From Acidobacteriota bacterium (GTDB lineage: Bacteria; Acidobacteriota; Terriglobia; Terriglobales; Acidobacteriaceae): 6,305 nucleotides of DNA. Under the pieces are notes generated by a model. It searched no databases and was not told the origin of the DNA. It saw only the letters and a list, made by a program, of their open reading frames with translations. This document shows, piece after piece, positions 1 to 5,931 of the stretch (positions within the stretch are counted from its first letter, which is position 1; each line of letters opens with the position of its first letter). The stretch is taken from the NCBI GenBank assembly GCA_021810175.1, contig JAJZJJ010000182.1, positions 1 to 6,305 on the forward strand, written 5' to 3'. The position numbers and the translations under genes are program-made.

Positions 1-2258
1 CGGATACGAGTGGGACGGGGTACGGGAATACGTCGTTTTCGATGCCGGTATTTGAGGCCCTGCGGAAAGACAAGCGGGTATTCAGCGAACTGATGGCACA
101 TATTCCGCTTTCGACGGGCAAGGTTCCGGTGCTGTATGACGGAAGGCCGATGGCGGAGCCGGGAGCGGAGGTGAGCGGGAATTTCTTCAGCGGGCTGGGT
201 GTGCCGATGGCGCTGGGGCAGGGTCTGAGCGCAGCGGACGAGCGGGAGCACAGCGCGAAGGTGGTGCTGAGCTACGGATTCTGGACGGAGGGGTTTGCGC
301 GTGATCCGCAGATTGTGGGACGAACGCTGTACATCAAGGGGACGGCGTTCACGATTGTGGGGGTGACGGCACCGGCGTTTCATGGGGCGAATCCTGGCTT
401 CCCGATGCAGTTCTGGATTCCGCTGCAGGACCGGCCGGAGCTGGGCGCGTGGGGAAAGCCGGGAAAGAAAGGAAATTTGTATGCGCGGCCGAACTGGTGG
501 GCCGTGCCGATGGTGGCGCGGTTGGCTCCGGGAATGACGCCGCAGCGGGCGACGGCGGCATTGCAGGCGGAGTTCTGGCGGTCGGCGACGGCGACACTGG
601 GGCATGTGACGTGGAAGGAATGGCCGGCGCATGTGGGGTTCCGGGAGATTCGCGGGATTGCGGACTACGCGCGGGACTACCGGACGCCGGTGGAAATCAT
701 GATGGCGCTGGTGGGGCTGGTGCTGCTCATCGCGTGCACGAATGTGGGGCTGCTGATTCTGGCGAGGAATGCGGCGCGGCAGCGGGAGTTTGCGATCCGG
801 ATGGCGACGGGAGCGCGGCCGGGGAGGATATTTCGGCAACTGCTGACGGAGAGCGTGCTGCTGGTGGCGGCGGGCGCGGGGCTGGGATGGGCTCTGGCGC
901 TGACGGCGACGCGGGTGCTGGCGGAGTGGGCGCGGATCGGAGCGGGGCTGGCTCCGGACCGGACGGTGCTGCTGTTTACGCTGGGCGTATCTGTGCTGGT
1001 GGCGGTGGCGTTTTCGCTGGCCCCGTTCAGGAGCACGATGCGGCTGAGCATGGAGGAGGCGCTGAAGAGCGCCAGCCAAAACGCAAGCCTGAGCCACGTG
1101 CAGGTGCGGGGCGGGAATGCGGCGATCGCGTTCCAGATAGCGATGTGCTTTACGCTGCTGGTGGCGTCAGGGCTGACGGTGCGGACGCTGCTGAATTACG
1201 AACATCAGAACCTGGGGATGGCGGCGAAGAAGCTGCTGGTGTTCGATGTGGATCCGCAGGGGCTGACAACAAACACGCAGGCCTTGGCGTTCTACAACCG
1301 GCTGCTGGAGCGGCTGAAGGCAATTCCAGGGGTGCAGACGGCGGCGGTGGTGCAGGGGCGTCCGGGATCGGGGTGGGCGCATACAGCAGCGATACGGCTG
1401 GATGGGAGAGAGCTGAGGTCGAGATCCGGCGCAAAGGTGGAGGTTTTCCGTAACGCTGTAGGAGCGGGGTATTTTCGGACAATTGGGGTTCCGGTCGTGC
1501 AGGGGCGGGGGATCACGGCGGCCGATGGAGCGAAGAGCCCGCCGGTGGCGGTGGTGAACGAGGATTTTGCGCGGGAATTTCTGCCACATGGGGCGCTGGG
1601 GCACAGGATCGACGACGGGATTGAGATTGTGGGAGTGGTGAAGGACAGCAAGTACCGGTCCGTGGCGGAAGGGAAGACGCCGACGATGTATTCCTCGCTG
1701 GAGCAGGTGGGGATGACGGGGCAGATGACGGTGGAGGTGCGGGCTGCGGGCGATCCGATGGCGCTGCTGCCGACGGTGCGGCGGGTGGTGCGGGAGGTGG
1801 ATGCGGATTTGCCGCTGGAGAATCCGACGACGCAGGCGGAGCAGTTCGAGCGGTCGTACCGGACGCCGCTGCTGTTTGCGCGGCTGGCGCTGGGGTTTGG
1901 ACTGCTGGCGGTGGTGCTGGTGGCGACGGGGCTGTATGGAACGCTGGTGTATCGGGTGCAGAGGCGGCGGGGGGAGATCGGTATCCGGATGGCGCTGGGG
2001 GCGCTGCGCGGGCGGGTGTTGTGGATGGTGGTGCGGGAGAGCCTGACGATGGCGGGGGTGGGGTTCGCGGCGGGGCTGCCGCTGGCGCTGGCGGTTGCGC
2101 ATCTGCTGCGGTCGCAGCTCTACCGGCTGAGCGCACTGGATCCGGCGAGCTTTGGGGTTGCGGGCGCAGTGACGCTGCTGGTGGCCATGGGCGCGGCGCT
2201 GCTACCGGCTCGGAGGGCAGCGCGGATTGAGCCGATGCAGGCGCTGCGGAGCGAGTAG
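1..2258 (+). CDS. ADOP-type orphan ABC permease, MacB/FtsX fold (5' end outside window)
   Basis: The reading frame is open from base 3 to a TAG at 2256-2258. The first in-window ATG (42) is probably internal, because the codons before it read like family sequence (GYGNTSFSMPVFEALRK) and no Shine-Dalgarno precedes it. From that ATG, 738 residues remain. They comprise the end of a MacB-type periplasmic core domain (about 1-200), an FtsX-like permease domain with membrane segments near 220-241, 266-290 and 306-328, a further segment near 358-384, a second periplasmic core domain (about 395-600), and a second FtsX-like domain with segments near 609-636, 660-690 and 701-724. The repeated cytoplasmic loops EFAIRMATGARPGR (249-262) and EIGIRMALGALRGR (645-658) confirm the internal duplication. 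In this family the permeases occur as large paralogous sets without neighbouring ATPases, and none is seen downstream here. The substrate is unknown; export of a peptide, lipid or drug is only inference from MacB and LolC relatives. Confidence 0.93.
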   Translation, partial: DTSGTGYGNTSFSMPVFEALRKDKRVFSELMAHIPLSTGKVPVLYDGRPMAEPGAEVSGNFFSGLGVPMALGQGLSAADEREHSAKVVLSYGFWTEGFARDPQIVGRTLYIKGTAFTIVGVTAPAFHGANPGFPMQFWIPLQDRPELGAWGKPGKKGNLYARPNWWAVPMVARLAPGMTPQRATAALQAEFWRSATATLGHVTWKEWPAHVGFREIRGIADYARDYRTPVEIMMALVGLVLLIACTNVGLLILARNAARQREFAIRMATGARPGRIFRQLLTESVLLVAAGAGLGWALALTATRVLAEWARIGAGLAPDRTVLLFTLGVSVLVAVAFSLAPFRSTMRLSMEEALKSASQNASLSHVQVRGGNAAIAFQIAMCFTLLVASGLTVRTLLNYEHQNLGMAAKKLLVFDVDPQGLTTNTQALAFYNRLLERLKAIPGVQTAAVVQGRPGSGWAHTAAIRLDGRELRSRSGAKVEVFRNAVGAGYFRTIGVPVVQGRGITAADGAKSPPVAVVNEDFAREFLPHGALGHRIDDGIEIVGVVKDSKYRSVAEGKTPTMYSSLEQVGMTGQMTVEVRAAGDPMALLPTVRRVVREVDADLPLENPTTQAEQFERSYRTPLLFARLALGFGLLAVVLVATGLYGTLVYRVQRRRGEIGIRMALGALRGRVLWMVVRESLTMAGVGFAAGLPLALAVAHLLRSQLYRLSALDPASFGVAGAVTLLVAMGAALLPARRAARIEPMQALRSE

Positions 2259-2270
2259 GGCGGCTGAGAG

Positions 2271-2792
2271 TCAGGCCGGCCGCTGGGTGGAGAACGTGTC
2301 CGGAGCGGAGGGTGGGTTGAGGCGGACGATTTCGGTGTTGAGCAGGGAGGCGAAGGCGACCCAGGCGGCGTAAGGCAGGAAGCAGGCGGCAGCGGCGGCG
2401 TCCACTTCGCGGGCTTCGGCGATGTAGGCGAGGATGAGGGTTTCGAGCAGGCCGATATCGGCGAGGGCCAGGCGAGGCTGGCGGCGGCCGAAGAAGATGC
2501 GCGTCCAGGCAGCGTTGGCGAGGAGCTGGGCCGACCAGAGGGTGAGGGCGCGGGAGCGGCGGTGGGAGCGCGGGGCGGACCAGGTGCGCGCTCCGGAGAC
2601 GGCCATGAGTGCGTAGAGGGCGGTCCAGACGATGGGGAAGGCGGCGTCGGGTGGGTTCCAGCGCGGCTTGCGGAGGGAGTTAAACCAGACGCGGGTTTCA
2701 GGGTTCTGAGGGCCGGAGCGGGAGCCGAACCATGCGGCAGCGGCAACGGCCGCGCCGAATCCGAAAAGAGCGATGGAAGATGATTTGCGCAT
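2271..2792 (-). CDS. tspO: TspO/MBR family protein (tryptophan-rich sensory protein)
   Basis: This 173-residue protein has the length and pattern of bacterial TspO (peripheral benzodiazepine receptor homologue), a five-helix membrane protein that binds porphyrins and related ligands and is linked to stress and tetrapyrrole handling. Visible signatures are the WFNSLRKPRWNPPDAAFPIVW block (split: W36, KP 42-43, W45, PP 47-48, W56), LY 59-60, then QLLANAAWTRIFFG (89-102, with N93, W96 and FF 100-101), and the last helix PYAAWVAFASLLNTEIVRLN (140-159). There are eight tryptophans (21, 36, 45, 56, 71, 86, 96, 144). The start is ATG at 2792; another ATG just upstream is out of frame. No Shine-Dalgarno is evident. 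The gene converges on the permease with a 12-bp gap and lies 141 bp downstream of the dedA stop, separated by an inverted repeat, so it may be a separate unit or the distal gene of the mogA-dedA unit. The C-terminal 14 residues after the last helix are unremarkable. Confidence 0.93.
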   Translation of the reverse strand: MRKSSSIALFGFGAAVAAAAWFGSRSGPQNPETRVWFNSLRKPRWNPPDAAFPIVWTALYALMAVSGARTWSAPRSHRRSRALTLWSAQLLANAAWTRIFFGRRQPRLALADIGLLETLILAYIAEAREVDAAAAACFLPYAAWVAFASLLNTEIVRLNPPSAPDTFSTQRPA

Positions 2793-2860
2793 GGCGTATC
2801 TGGCGCATTAGACGGTCTGTGCCGGGGAGCGGATGCGGAAGATTTCAGGGGAGGAACTGT

Positions 2861-2900
2861 CCTGCGAGGTTCGCGGATGGAGACAGGGGAACCTCGCAGG
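2861..2900. repeat. Perfect 12-bp inverted repeat in the dedA-tspO gap
   Basis: CCTGCGAGGTTC at 2861-2872 is matched exactly by its reverse complement GAACCTCGCAGG at 2889-2900, with a 16-base loop; a T-A pair at 2860/2901 extends it by one. It lies between the dedA stop (2934-2936) and the tspO start (2792), so it would form a strong GC-rich hairpin in a minus-strand transcript. No run of T follows on either strand, so it is not a standard intrinsic terminator. It could instead be an mRNA-stabilising or processing hairpin at the 3' end of dedA, a tspO leader element, or an operator. No other copy is seen in this window. Confidence 0.8.
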
Positions 2901-2933
2901 ATGGGATCAGGAGCCGGGTTTCAGGTTCACAGC

Positions 2934-3584
2934 CTATTCGGGGCTCTGGCTGGGGTCCGGGCTGGGGCTGGGGCTGGCGAGAGGTTTGGATTTCAGCTTG
3001 CGCCACATGTACCAGCCGATGGCTCCGAAGAGGACGAGCAGGAGAAGGATGGTGAGGAGGAAGTGACGCCTGGCTAAGTCGCCGAGGACGGTCACGATCT
3101 GGGGGCCGTATTCTACGGTAAGAGTGGTTTCGATGCCGAAGCGGATGAGGCGTCCGATAAAGACGGCGAGCAGGAAGTTGAGGGTGCCCATTTCAAAGAC
3201 GCCGGCGCCGATGACGAAGAGCTTCCAGGTGGCGGGAGGGGGCAGCAGAGAAGGAATGGCGATGCCGAGGAACTGCTGCTTCTGGAAGCGGTGGCGGAGG
3301 TCTTCGAGCTTGGCGCGGTCCATGTGGCGGAGGAGGATGAGCTCGCCGCCGCCGCGGCCGATGAAGAAGGGGACGAGGCCGCCGATGGCCGAACCGGCAG
3401 CGGCGAGCAGGGCATAGACGTAGAAGTGACTGCGGTCGGCCCAGGCCCATCCGGCGACGATGACATCGATGGGGAGGGGGACGGAGGCGGAATCCACCAC
3501 AGAGGCCACAAAGACGCCCCATGGGCCCAGCGGCTGCATAATGTGCTGGAAAAAGGCCAGGTATTTATGGATGAAGGATTTCAG
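2934..3584 (-). CDS. DedA/VTT-family (SNARE-associated Golgi type) membrane protein
   Basis: The family comprises small integral membrane proteins of the DedA/YqaA/VTT superfamily, some of which are implicated in lipid (undecaprenyl-phosphate or phospholipid) flipping; the substrate here is not determinable. Numbered from the ATG at 3539 (201 residues): an amphipathic re-entrant region with DSASVPLPIDV (16-26), a helix near 38-61 ending in the family's FFIGRGGG glycines (58-65), a second re-entrant segment with IPSLLPPPATWK (95-106), the AGVFEM turn (112-117), a helix at 118-136, and a final helix at 160-178. The tail is Ser/Pro-rich. I place the start at CTG (3584-3582), 15 codons upstream of the ATG, because the intervening residues KSFIHKYLAFFQHI look like the missing N-terminal amphipathic helix, and GGAAAGG sits 10 nt before the CTG. 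The CTG shares two bases with the mogA stop (CTGA). The ATG at 3539 has no Shine-Dalgarno. The family call is firm; the start is less certain. Confidence 0.88.
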   Translation of the reverse strand: MKSFIHKYLAFFQHIMQPLGPWGVFVASVVDSASVPLPIDVIVAGWAWADRSHFYVYALLAAAGSAIGGLVPFFIGRGGGELILLRHMDRAKLEDLRHRFQKQQFLGIAIPSLLPPPATWKLFVIGAGVFEMGTLNFLLAVFIGRLIRFGIETTLTVEYGPQIVTVLGDLARRHFLLTILLLLVLFGAIGWYMWRKLKSKPLASPSPSPDPSQSPE

Positions 3585-4228
3585 GGACGTTCAACCTTTC
3601 CGTTGGGCGGTCGGGAGGGTTTCGCTTTGCTGGAGGGGCGCGCTGCCGCCGATTTCGCCGCTACTTTCTTCGGGGAACTGGTGGCCTTTTTCCCGGAGGC
3701 TGATTTCACGGGAGGCAGTGGATGGCTGGGTACATGCTCGGTGAGGCCATGGAGCAGATCGATGGCGTGGGGCAGGACCGGGAGCGCGGCCTCAAGGGAG
3801 GTGACGGCTCCGACGGGGCTGCCGGGGACATTCAGGATGACGGAGACGCCGAGGGTTCCGCAGAGGGCGCGGCTGAGGGCGGCAAGCGGAGTTTCGCGCA
3901 GGCCGGCGGCGCGCATCAGCTGGGGGACGCCGTCGAGGAGGCGGTCGCAGACGGCGCGGGTGGCCTCCGGGGTAACGTCGCGGGGAGCGATGCCGGTGCC
4001 CCCGGTGGTAATGACGAGATCGGCGGAAGCGGCGGCGCGGCGGAGGGCATCCTCGATGGCGGAGCGATCGTCGGAGACGATGATGCGGACAATGGGCTGA
4101 AAACCGGCGGTTTCGAGGGCGCGCGCGAGGGCGGGGCCGGAGAGATCCTGGCGGAGTCCGCGGGCGCAGGAGTCGCTCACGGTGACGATGGCCGCGGTTT
4201 GGCGGTCAGAATTTGTGCGAAGGATCAC
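3581..4228 (-). CDS. MogA/MoaB-family molybdenum cofactor biosynthesis protein with basic C-terminal tail
   Basis: The protein has 215 codons with a GTG start. Family members bind molybdopterin; MogA-type enzymes adenylylate it with ATP before molybdenum insertion, in the cytoplasm. Residues 11-165 match the MoCF-binding fold: VTVSDSCARG (15-24) followed by the conserved D28 and SGPAL, ITTGGTG (73-79) forming the nucleotide/pterin loop, the strongly conserved APRDVTPEAT (81-90), and the NVPGSP loop (133-138). I cannot separate MogA from MoaB orthology by reading alone, so no symbol is given. Residues about 168-215 are an extra tail rich in Lys, Ala, Pro and Ser that is absent from E. coli MogA; it resembles disordered histone-H1-like tails. 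The stop TGA (3583-3581) overlaps the proposed dedA start. No other moa/moe gene is in the window. The gene diverges from the TonB-like gene, and no in-frame start lies just upstream of the GTG. Confidence 0.92.
   Translation of the reverse strand: MILRTNSDRQTAAIVTVSDSCARGLRQDLSGPALARALETAGFQPIVRIIVSDDRSAIEDALRRAAASADLVITTGGTGIAPRDVTPEATRAVCDRLLDGVPQLMRAAGLRETPLAALSRALCGTLGVSVILNVPGSPVGAVTSLEAALPVLPHAIDLLHGLTEHVPSHPLPPVKSASGKKATSSPKKVAAKSAAARPSSKAKPSRPPNGKVERP
3595..3601 (-). promoter_or_regulatory. Candidate ribosome binding site for the CTG start of dedA
   Basis: GGAAAGG (minus strand) lies inside the last codons of mogA, 10 nt before the proposed CTG start at 3584. Nothing similar precedes the ATG at 3539, so this site is part of the case for the upstream start and for translational coupling with mogA. 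The match to the consensus is partial. Confidence 0.45.
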
Positions 4229-4235
4229 GTTCCTG

Positions 4236-4241
4236 ATTGTA
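4236..4241 (-). promoter_or_regulatory. Possible -10 element for the mogA-dedA unit
   Basis: TACAAT on the minus strand matches the sigma-70 -10 consensus at five of six bases and ends 7 nt before the GTG at 4228. Transcription would then begin at or next to the start codon, implying a leaderless or nearly leaderless mRNA. No clear -35 hexamer is visible 17 bp upstream, so this is tentative. Confidence 0.3.
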
Positions 4242-4333
4242 AAGTGCCGTGGAAGAATCGAATTGGTGAGAAAATAGTGTGAAGCATTCGTGGCGTACCA
4301 TTGGAGCCGCGCAAGAGCAGAAGTTATTTGGGA

Positions 4334-5497
4334 ATGCCGACCAGCGACACTCCAATTAGTACTCCGCTCGATGAGCAGACGGCGGAAATCACTCAGCCGC
4401 CGGGTGAGTCCCAGTCCTCAGAATCATCAGGCTCGAACGGAGCGGGGCCAACCTTTGTCGGAAGCCCTTATCAGGGATTAGATCACAGCGATCTGCTGCG
4501 GGTGATCGAGGATCTGGAGGGCAGCCGGAACTGGGCGAGTCTGCGCGAGAAGGTGTGGATCGCGCTGATCATCCACATGCTGGTGGCGTGGTACCTGCTG
4601 TATGGGGCGAAGTACCTGCATCTGCAACAGGTGCGGGTGGTGAACCCGGCGCGGATGATCCAGAAGCAGAAGAAGAATATGAGCTATCTGGAGATGCCGC
4701 CGAATCTGCTGCGGCAGAAGCCGAAGCCGACGCATATTCTTTCGAATCATAGTCATGTGCAGCAGACGCCGCACCCGACGCCGACGAAGAAGACGCTGCG
4801 GGAGCTGGAGGCGATGAGGCGGGCGGGACCGCCGAAGCTGACGGCTCCGCAACAGCGGCAGCAGCGGCCGCAGCAGCAGTCGATGCCGCAGGGAACACCG
4901 AAGGCTACGCAGAGACAGCAGCAGGCGCAGCAGCCGACGCCGAAGCCGCCGGCGCAGCCCTTGCCACAGAACAATCAGGCGAAAGTGGAGGCACCGGTGA
5001 CGGCGCCGAAGCCGAATTTCCGGGCGAGCATGGGGAGCTCGAACCCCGGCGAGCAACTGCGGCAGGAGATGCAGCAGGCGATGCAGGGGGCGGGGCAATA
5101 CAGCGGCAACAACGGGATGAACGCGCCGTCCGTGCATCCGGGCGAGAAGAGCGCGGTGGATGTGCTGAGCAATACGGAGGGGTGGAATTACGGCCCGTAT
5201 CTGCAGCGCGTGATTGAGGAGACAAAACAGGCCTGGTACCCGCTGATTCCGGAAGAGGCGCAGCCGCCCATCGACAAGCAGGGCGAGGTGGCGATCGAGT
5301 TCATCATCAATCGGGACGGCAGCGTGACGGGGATGGAGCTGGTGGGGCCGTCAGGAGATGTGGCGCTGGACCGCGCGGCATGGGGCGGGATTACGGGGGC
5401 ATCGCCGTTTCCACCGCTGCCGCAGGCATACCGGGGGAAGAATCTGAAGCTGCTGTTCCACTTTATGTACAACATTCCGCCCGGACAGGGGCAGTAG
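4334..5497 (+). CDS. TonB-family energy transducer-like protein
   Basis: With the ATG at 4334 the protein has 387 residues; a TTG at 4301 would add 11 residues but has no better ribosome site. The order is TonB-like: a polar cytoplasmic N-terminus of about 73 residues, one membrane helix (about 74-92, VWIALIIHMLVAWYLLYGA) with a histidine at 81 placed like the TonB transmembrane His needed for ExbB-ExbD coupling, a long Pro/Gln/Lys-rich periplasmic linker (about 110-225), and a TonB C-terminal domain (about 286-381). That domain shows AWYPLIP (300-306), IEFIINRDGSV (321-331), SGDVALDRAA (340-349) and SPFPPLP (357-363), as in TonB_2-type domains. The likely role is to pass proton-motive force to an outer-membrane receptor or envelope complex; no ExbB, ExbD or receptor is in the window, so the partner is unknown. 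The N-terminal segment is longer than in classical TonB. The gene diverges from mogA and is followed 2 bp later by a microprotein gene. Confidence 0.88.
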   Translation: MPTSDTPISTPLDEQTAEITQPPGESQSSESSGSNGAGPTFVGSPYQGLDHSDLLRVIEDLEGSRNWASLREKVWIALIIHMLVAWYLLYGAKYLHLQQVRVVNPARMIQKQKKNMSYLEMPPNLLRQKPKPTHILSNHSHVQQTPHPTPTKKTLRELEAMRRAGPPKLTAPQQRQQRPQQQSMPQGTPKATQRQQQAQQPTPKPPAQPLPQNNQAKVEAPVTAPKPNFRASMGSSNPGEQLRQEMQQAMQGAGQYSGNNGMNAPSVHPGEKSAVDVLSNTEGWNYGPYLQRVIEETKQAWYPLIPEEAQPPIDKQGEVAIEFIINRDGSVTGMELVGPSGDVALDRAAWGGITGASPFPPLPQAYRGKNLKLLFHFMYNIPPGQGQ

Positions 5498-5499
5498 CG

Positions 5500-5631
5500 G
5501 TGAGCGAGCCGGAAGCGGGGCGGCGGCGGCAGGCGATTGGGCTGCTGCTGATCGCCGCCGGCATTCTGGCTTATGTGCTGACGCGGGCCAACTGGCACGA
5601 TCTTTTTCCGCCGGGATGGTGGCGATTCTGA
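5500..5631 (+). CDS. 43-residue single-pass membrane microprotein
   Basis: A GTG start at 5500 lies 2 bp after the TonB-like stop (TAG 5495-5497), with AGGGG 8 nt upstream. The product has an Arg-rich amphipathic start (MSEPEAGRRRQ), one hydrophobic helix (about 12-28, AIGLLLIAAGILAYVLT) and an aromatic, proline-containing end (WHDLFPPGWWRF, 32-43). The positive-inside rule places the N-terminus in the cytoplasm and the Trp-rich end at the outer membrane face. I do not recognise a named family. The tight spacing, the ribosome site, the coherent membrane topology and the clean stop support a real gene co-transcribed with the TonB-like gene. A role as a small partner of that protein is only a guess from position. 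Confidence 0.68.
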   Translation: MSEPEAGRRRQAIGLLLIAAGILAYVLTRANWHDLFPPGWWRF

Positions 5632-5688
5632 AGGCTGGGCGGCAGCTGACCGCTCCTGACACCAGCCATCCCGACAGCGTTGGCTGAC
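5632..5688. other. Short convergent intergenic gap
   Basis: This 57-bp gap separates the stops of the plus-strand microprotein and the minus-strand 64-residue gene. It contains small competing inverted repeats: GGCTGG (5633-5638) with CCAGCC (5662-5667), and CAGCC (5663-5667) with GGCTG (5682-5686). Neither is followed by a T tract on its own side, so I do not call a terminator. Confidence 0.4.
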
Positions 5689-5883
5689 CTAAGCGGCCTT
5701 TTTGCGGGTGTGCGGCTTTTTCGCTTTGCTCTGGCTCTGATCGTCGGCGAGGCCCTTGTTGTCGCTGGCTTGCTGCGCCTGAGTTGGCTCGATGACCTGG
5801 CCGAATTCGCGGCCGCCGATGTCCTTCAGGTTTTCACTGCCGTGATGCTGCTGAGGATGATTGTCAGGATGTTTGTGGCCCAT
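5689..5883 (-). CDS. Small hydrophilic protein of unknown function (64 aa)
   Basis: The ATG at 5883 is preceded by AAGGAG (5895-5890) with ideal 6-nt spacing, the clearest ribosome site in the window; the stop is TAG at 5691-5689. The product has a His/Gln/Asn-rich start (MGHKHPDNHPQQHHG, 1-15), a middle with DIGGREFGQVIEP (21-33), a Gln/Asp/Ser-rich stretch, and a very basic end (KAKKPHTRKKAA, 53-64). There is no signal peptide, membrane helix or cysteine. It is probably disordered and soluble; the basic tail is compatible with nucleic-acid binding and the histidines with metal binding, but neither is shown. I do not recognise the family. An 80-codon hydrophobic frame on the opposite strand is the expected antisense image of these polar codons and has no ribosome site. 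The gene diverges from ada across a 155-bp region. Confidence 0.75.
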   Translation of the reverse strand: MGHKHPDNHPQQHHGSENLKDIGGREFGQVIEPTQAQQASDNKGLADDQSQSKAKKPHTRKKAA

Positions 5884-5889
5884 GGTGTA

Positions 5890-5895
5890 CTCCTT
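5890..5895 (-). promoter_or_regulatory. Strong ribosome binding site of the 64-aa gene
   Basis: AAGGAG on the minus strand with 6 nt (TACACC) before the ATG. It decides the strand and the start for this small gene and suggests efficient translation. Confidence 0.85.
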
Positions 5896-5911
5896 TTCAC
5901 CTTTCGGATAG

Positions 5912-5931
5912 AAGCGCTGTGAGCGCTTTTT
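5912..5931. repeat. Inverted repeat followed by a T run, upstream of the 64-aa gene
   Basis: AAGCGCT (5912-5918), loop GTG, AGCGCTT (5922-5928), then three more T to 5931. An alternative, longer-range pairing is AGAAGCG (5910-5916) with CGCTTCT (5934-5940). Read on the plus strand it resembles a short intrinsic terminator, which could block transcription from the TonB-like unit into ada. Read on the minus strand it lies 29-45 nt before the ATG of the 64-aa gene, where it could be a leader hairpin or an operator. The minus strand here contains AAAGCGC, part of the E. coli Ada box. Confidence 0.55.

Noticed and set aside
449..1453. Long 334-codon Gly/Ala-rich frame inside the permease
   Set aside because: It is the +2 image of GC-rich permease codons, with low-complexity composition and no domain pattern; the permease frame has clear family signatures.
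1167..2102. 311-codon Arg/His/Pro-rich frame antisense to the permease
   Set aside because: Its composition is typical of an antisense frame in G-rich coding DNA, with no recognisable motif.
2257..2290. Possible bidirectional terminator between the permease and tspO (GCGGC 2260-2264 with GCCGC 2279-2283)
   Set aside because: Only five base pairs with a 14-nt loop, overlapping the tspO end and lacking a T run.
2793..2933. Small protein gene in the dedA-tspO gap
   Set aside because: Plus-strand frames here extend as shadows into dedA and lack a convincing start; the gap is better explained by the inverted repeat.
3291..4282. Overlapping plus-strand frames across dedA and mogA
   Set aside because: Gly/Ala/Asp-rich shadows of well-supported minus-strand genes.
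4700..5000. Repetitive CAG/CCG-rich stretch that could look like a tandem repeat or CRISPR-like array
   Set aside because: It encodes the Pro/Gln-rich linker of the TonB-like protein in frame; there is no regular repeat-spacer spacing.
5680..5922. 80-codon hydrophobic frame on the plus strand opposite the 64-aa gene, ending inside the hairpin loop
   Set aside because: It starts at TTG without a ribosome site, and its Leu/Val/Met content is what antisense of Gln/Lys/Asp/His codons gives; the minus-strand frame has a perfect AAGGAG.
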